Assembly (NCBI GenBank): GCA_964511075.1
Contig: CAZEDM010000017.1
Span: 1-17,206, forward strand
Source of the DNA: CAZEDM01 sp964511075
GTDB taxonomy: Bacteria; Zixibacteria; MSB-5A5; RBG-16-43-9
DNA length: 17,206 bases
Reading direction: 5' to 3'
In this document: positions 14,362 to 17,206 of the stretch, piece after piece
How the letters are laid out: the number at the start of each line of letters is the position of its first letter
Position numbering within the stretch: the stretch's first letter is position 1
Position numbers and translations under genes: made by a program
Notes under the pieces: model-generated
The model's input: the letters and a program-made list of their open reading frames with translations, nothing else
Database searches by the model: none
Told to the model about the DNA's origin: nothing

Positions 14362-15793
14362 TGATGATATTAGTTATCTAAACTCTCTGAATGATGTTCT
14401 GAAGAGGGATTTTTCAATTGTAACTGCTTCATCGCTTATAGAAGCAGAAGATCTTCTTCACCCGGGATTTGATCTGGTCTTGCTCGATATCCGACTGGAT
14501 GACTCTGACCCTTCAAATCAGGATGGCATCAAATTGTTGAGGCGTGTTAAGGATGAACAATTTGATCTTCCTGTAATAGTAATGACCGCCTATGGGGATA
14601 TCGATATAGCTGTTGAGGCGATGAAGTTGGGAGCGGCAGATTTCATCCAAAAGGCGAAGGTTGATACCGGAGAATTTAGGAAAACGATAAAAGGTGTCTT
14701 GGAGAAATCCAGGCTCCAAAGAAAGGTTCTAGAGCTGGAGGAGGATCTCCATCGCTTAGAACCTTGGGAGATAGTCGGAGATAGTCGGGAGATTTTGGAG
14801 ATAAAACGACTTATAGATATAATCGCTAAGGATGGACAGACGACCGTTCTGATACGGGGGACAACAGGAACAGGGAAGGAACTCGTGGCAAGAGCTATCC
14901 ATGCCAGGGGAGTAAGGAAGGGTGGTCCGTTTATCCCTGTTTCGATCTCCTCTTTGGGTAAGTTCGTTGTTGAGAGCGAGCTATTTGGACATGAGAAGGG
15001 CGCTTTCACTGGGGCAGACAAAAGGAAAATCGGTTATATTGAAAAGGCCAATGATGGAATTCTATTCCTAGATGAAATTGGGGATCTGGATCAAGATATA
15101 CAACTTAAGCTTCTCCGCTTTTTAGACAACAAAACTTTCAGCAGGATGGGGAGCACGCAAGAAACCAAAGTTGATCTTCAACTTCTAGCCGCCACAAACA
15201 GAAACTTAGAAAAGACTGTGGAAGATGGTACTGTCAGGGAAGATCTGTACTACCGTCTGAAGACCATCCAGATCTTCCTTCCTTTTCTTTCTGAAAGGAC
15301 AGAGGATATACCTAAACTTGCCCATCATTTTCTAAATCTTTTCAGGATTCAGGGTAGAACAACAATAGGTGAAATCTCAGATCAGGCTATGGTGCTTCTT
15401 AAGAATTATAGCTGGCCTGGGAACGTAAGGGAATTGAAATCTTCTATCGAAAGAGCGATCATCTATGCTGATTACAACCGCCATGGTCAGATAATGCCCG
15501 ATGATCTCCCTTATGAGATCAGAAACATTATTTCTGGTCACACTTCAACTCATCTGAGCCTCGAAATACCTGAAAAAGGAGTAAACATCTCAGAAGAACT
15601 TGCAGGGTTTGAGCTTATTTACATTGAGAAAGCCCTTAGAATTTTGGGAGGTAAGAAAACGGAGGCATGGAGGTTATTAGGATATAACGACAGATTTGCA
15701 ATGAGGAGACGCATTGAAATTATTGCTAACAGATTCCCTCACCTTTTGAATAGCTTCCCTTACATAAGAGAAAACTACAGAAAACAGCGATAA
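14336..15793 (+). CDS. NtrC-class sigma-54-dependent response regulator (receiver, AAA+, FIS-type HTH)
   Basis: A 485-residue enhancer-binding protein. Receiver at 1-125: acidic residues D9-D11, phosphoacceptor D51 (LVLLDIRL), T84 (VMTAY) and K106, followed by Ala instead of the usual Pro. Between D51 and the conserved DG it carries the same five-residue insertion (DIRLDDSDPSNQDG) as the receiver at 3046. The AAA+ domain spans about 145-380: Walker A GTTGTGKE (175-182), the sigma-54 contact loop GAFTGA (222-227), Walker B GILFLDEIGDL (241-251) and arginine-finger region REDLYYRL (301-308). A FIS-type helix-turn-helix is at about 428-465. I chose ATG 14336, not the upstream one at 14258, because AGGAG (14326-14330) sits five bases before it and the receiver starts there. 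It very likely activates the sigma-54 promoters at 3005 and 6846. Confidence 0.97.
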   Translation: MRGKMLIIDDDISYLNSLNDVLKRDFSIVTASSLIEAEDLLHPGFDLVLLDIRLDDSDPSNQDGIKLLRRVKDEQFDLPVIVMTAYGDIDIAVEAMKLGAADFIQKAKVDTGEFRKTIKGVLEKSRLQRKVLELEEDLHRLEPWEIVGDSREILEIKRLIDIIAKDGQTTVLIRGTTGTGKELVARAIHARGVRKGGPFIPVSISSLGKFVVESELFGHEKGAFTGADKRKIGYIEKANDGILFLDEIGDLDQDIQLKLLRFLDNKTFSRMGSTQETKVDLQLLAATNRNLEKTVEDGTVREDLYYRLKTIQIFLPFLSERTEDIPKLAHHFLNLFRIQGRTTIGEISDQAMVLLKNYSWPGNVRELKSSIERAIIYADYNRHGQIMPDDLPYEIRNIISGHTSTHLSLEIPEKGVNISEELAGFELIYIEKALRILGGKKTEAWRLLGYNDRFAMRRRIEIIANRFPHLLNSFPYIRENYRKQR

Positions 15794-16138
15794 TACAGAG
15801 ATATTAAGTGAATTGATTGCTGGTATAGAAAACCAACACACAAAATCTGCTTCAGCTTAGATAAGGTCCTAATATAATCCTAGTATCCACTTTAAATCCC
15901 TAAGTTGGTCTTTTCCAATGGGTCATTTTGATTTTTTCTGTTGACAAGTCATAATAAATTTCTTATTAAGCCTATTAGCAACATCCTCTAAAAAAACAGT
16001 AGCAGCGAAGACTCTGCGAATGAAGAGAGAGCTTCCAAATCTCTTAATTTTTGTGCTTTTCCACAGGAATTATCGGCTAACCCTAAGTAGAGTTGCTGAT
16101 CTTATCCGAATGTGAAGCTTGTTTTAAGGGGATAAAGA
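15794..16138. other. intergenic region with promoter and long leader, no gene seen
   Basis: The 345 bases between the sigma-54 regulator and the gene at 16139 hold a sigma-70 promoter at 15941-15969 and a leader of about 160 bases. Within the leader AAGAGA (16023-16028) can pair with TCTCTT (16040-16045), followed by AATTTTTG, a weak stem that might attenuate transcription. I see no convincing terminator after the regulator gene and no RNA gene. Confidence 0.4.
15941..15969 (+). promoter_or_regulatory. sigma-70 promoter upstream of the 340-residue protein gene
   Basis: TTGACA (15941-15946), exactly 17 bases, then TATTAA (15964-15969). The predicted start is near 15976, giving a 160-base leader before the ATG at 16139. 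This is the best sigma-70 match in the window. Confidence 0.65.
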
Positions 16139-17161
16139 ATGATTCTGGACTTGTGTTTTGAGGATATTAATGTGGACAGAGGATTAAAAGGTTCTTTGGA
16201 ACGGTATCTTAAATATGTCTTAGAAATAAGCCGACCGCATGTAAAACATAAACCTATAGATGATAGAACCAAACTGAATTTTCCAGGAGGAAAAAAAAGA
16301 CTTGTATTTGTCGATGCTCATGATCGTAATGTATGTGAGGAGCTTATCAAGTGTCTATCTCGCAAACATTCTCTTGGTTTGTTCTATTTTGTCTTTCTAA
16401 CAAGCGAAAGAAATTTACGAAGTAACGAGAATTATTCGGAAGAGTTAATACAAAATCGCTTTATTAGGGATTTTCTTACCTGTGGGACCACTGGTACCCA
16501 CGGAATGAGGAATAGTTTTGGAGAAGTTGTTAGTATTTTTGAACTCTCGAAGCATATTAGAAACGTCGAGAAGAAAGTGAAGGATATAGATGAGAATAGA
16601 AAACCTCCAAATCCTCTAAAGGAGGTTCAAGAAATTGTTAGCAGTGATATTAAGAAAGGGAAAAATAAAATTAAAGGACCTTTTAGCGTTACGTTTGGTG
16701 AGAAAGGGAAACGTAAGGTTTTCAAGAAACATGGGGAAAAAGATATCGTCTCTCTTCTACAGGGAGCCTACATTGCATCATTATCCCCTTTACAATCGGG
16801 TCTTTTTGAAGGAAAAATAGCAGGTTCCCATGATATTCAGCGAGAGGTTTATAAAAGCTATAGAAGAGTCTATGATAACTATGATAACAAGAAGAAAAAC
16901 CAATTCATTGACATTCATTCAGGACTTAAATTTTACTGGCTGTTGCGTGATATGGCTAGGGCCGTGGTATGGAATCCATTTGATTGGTTAGGTGACTGGC
17001 CTAATGAGGATTCGGAATCAAAAGAAAAGTGGAAAATGCTCTTTATAGATGATAAGCCAGATGAACTTTTTTTAGAAGGAATTCAATGTTTGTCATGGTT
17101 TTTTAGGCATGGCTGTCTATATGTTGCTTATAAGGATTTTTATAAGACGATATTAACTTGA
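16139..17161 (+). CDS. unknown protein with receiver-like N-terminus and an apparently truncated C-terminal receiver
   Basis: A 340-residue soluble protein. Residues 1-30 (LDLCFEDINVDRGLKGSLER then YLKYVLE) resemble the start of the 164-residue protein at 13867, and strands RLVFVDA (54-60) and FYFVFLTSE (82-90) continue a receiver-like pattern. The middle (about 140-290) is basic and helical without a recognised domain. Residues 298-340 read WKMLFIDDKPDELFLEGIQ and onward, which looks like the first strand (D304, D305), first helix and second strand of a true receiver; the frame then stops at TGA 17159-17161, before the phospho-aspartate. In the neighbouring frame the DNA reads LTMLDFKLG from 17158, like a receiver third strand. 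The gene may therefore be frameshifted or continue in another frame beyond the window. AAGGGG (16126-16131) precedes the ATG. Confidence 0.7.
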   Translation: MILDLCFEDINVDRGLKGSLERYLKYVLEISRPHVKHKPIDDRTKLNFPGGKKRLVFVDAHDRNVCEELIKCLSRKHSLGLFYFVFLTSERNLRSNENYSEELIQNRFIRDFLTCGTTGTHGMRNSFGEVVSIFELSKHIRNVEKKVKDIDENRKPPNPLKEVQEIVSSDIKKGKNKIKGPFSVTFGEKGKRKVFKKHGEKDIVSLLQGAYIASLSPLQSGLFEGKIAGSHDIQREVYKSYRRVYDNYDNKKKNQFIDIHSGLKFYWLLRDMARAVVWNPFDWLGDWPNEDSESKEKWKMLFIDDKPDELFLEGIQCLSWFFRHGCLYVAYKDFYKTILT

Positions 17162-17206
17162 CAATGTTAGATTTCAAGTTGGGCTGCGATTTTGGCGCTG
17201 AGTCTT
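17158..17206 (+). other. open reading frame at the right edge: possible out-of-frame continuation of the receiver, or the start of a new gene
   Basis: In the frame shifted relative to the preceding gene, codons from 17158 read LTMLDFKLGCDFGAES and stay open to the window end. TMLDFKL has the form of a receiver third strand ending in the phospho-aspartate (codon 17170-17172), just what is missing from the gene before it. An ATG at 17164 could also start a separate gene, but there is no ribosome site. Confidence 0.35.

Noticed and set aside
14590..15021. 143-residue antisense frame within the sigma-54 regulator gene
   Set aside because: Serine-rich shadow frame opposite a fully recognised coding region.
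1..17206. Search for tRNA, rRNA, CRISPR arrays and replication origins
   Set aside because: No regularly spaced direct repeats, tRNA-like folds or rRNA motifs were seen by eye anywhere in the window.

Overview
The window comes from a bacterium of moderate G+C. It shows sigma-54 (RpoN) promoters, a sigma-54 activator, sigma-70 promoters with TTGACA -35 boxes, polycistronic operons with ATGA overlaps and good Shine-Dalgarno sites. No marker gene allows a taxonomic placement. A Liv-type transporter and a KamA-type radical SAM enzyme would fit an uncultured anaerobe, but that is only an inference.

Layout. (1) Positions 1-2590, minus strand: a BREX phage-defence operon brxA-brxB-brxC behind a sigma-70 promoter. 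brxC is cut after about codon 390, and the foreign sequence at the cut (1 to about 53) looks like the right end of an IS200/IS605 or TnpB-type element, so the BREX operon is probably broken. (2) 2591-3045: divergent intergenic region holding the brx promoter and a sigma-54 promoter facing right. (3) 3046-6738, plus strand: a stand-alone receiver (CheY-like) followed by livH-livM-livG-livF, the membrane and ATPase parts of a branched-chain/hydrophobic amino-acid ABC importer. (4) 6739-7037: a near-consensus sigma-54 promoter. (5) 7038-13685, one operon: a LivK-like binding protein, a KamA-family aminomutase, a 1032-residue soluble and divergent histidine kinase, and an unrecognised 386-residue protein, closed by a clear rho-independent terminator. 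(6) 13867-15793: a small receiver-like protein overlapping an NtrC-class sigma-54 response regulator. (7) 16139-17161: a 340-residue protein that starts like the small protein in (6) and ends in what looks like the first third of a receiver domain, possibly broken by a frameshift at the right edge.

How the genes may work together. The sigma-54 activator is the obvious candidate to fire the two sigma-54 promoters, which drive the transporter half and the binding-protein/aminomutase/kinase half. The large kinase is the only kinase in the window and could phosphorylate the two intact receivers, which share an unusual five-residue insertion. The aminomutase keeps the radical SAM cysteines and the PLP lysine but has hydrophobic or aromatic residues where lysine 2,3-aminomutase has the two aspartates that hold the lysine side chain. 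With the LIV-type transporter next door, this suggests a beta-amino-acid pathway for a substrate other than lysine, under its own sigma-54 phosphorelay. That linkage is inference; the individual family assignments are direct sequence readings.
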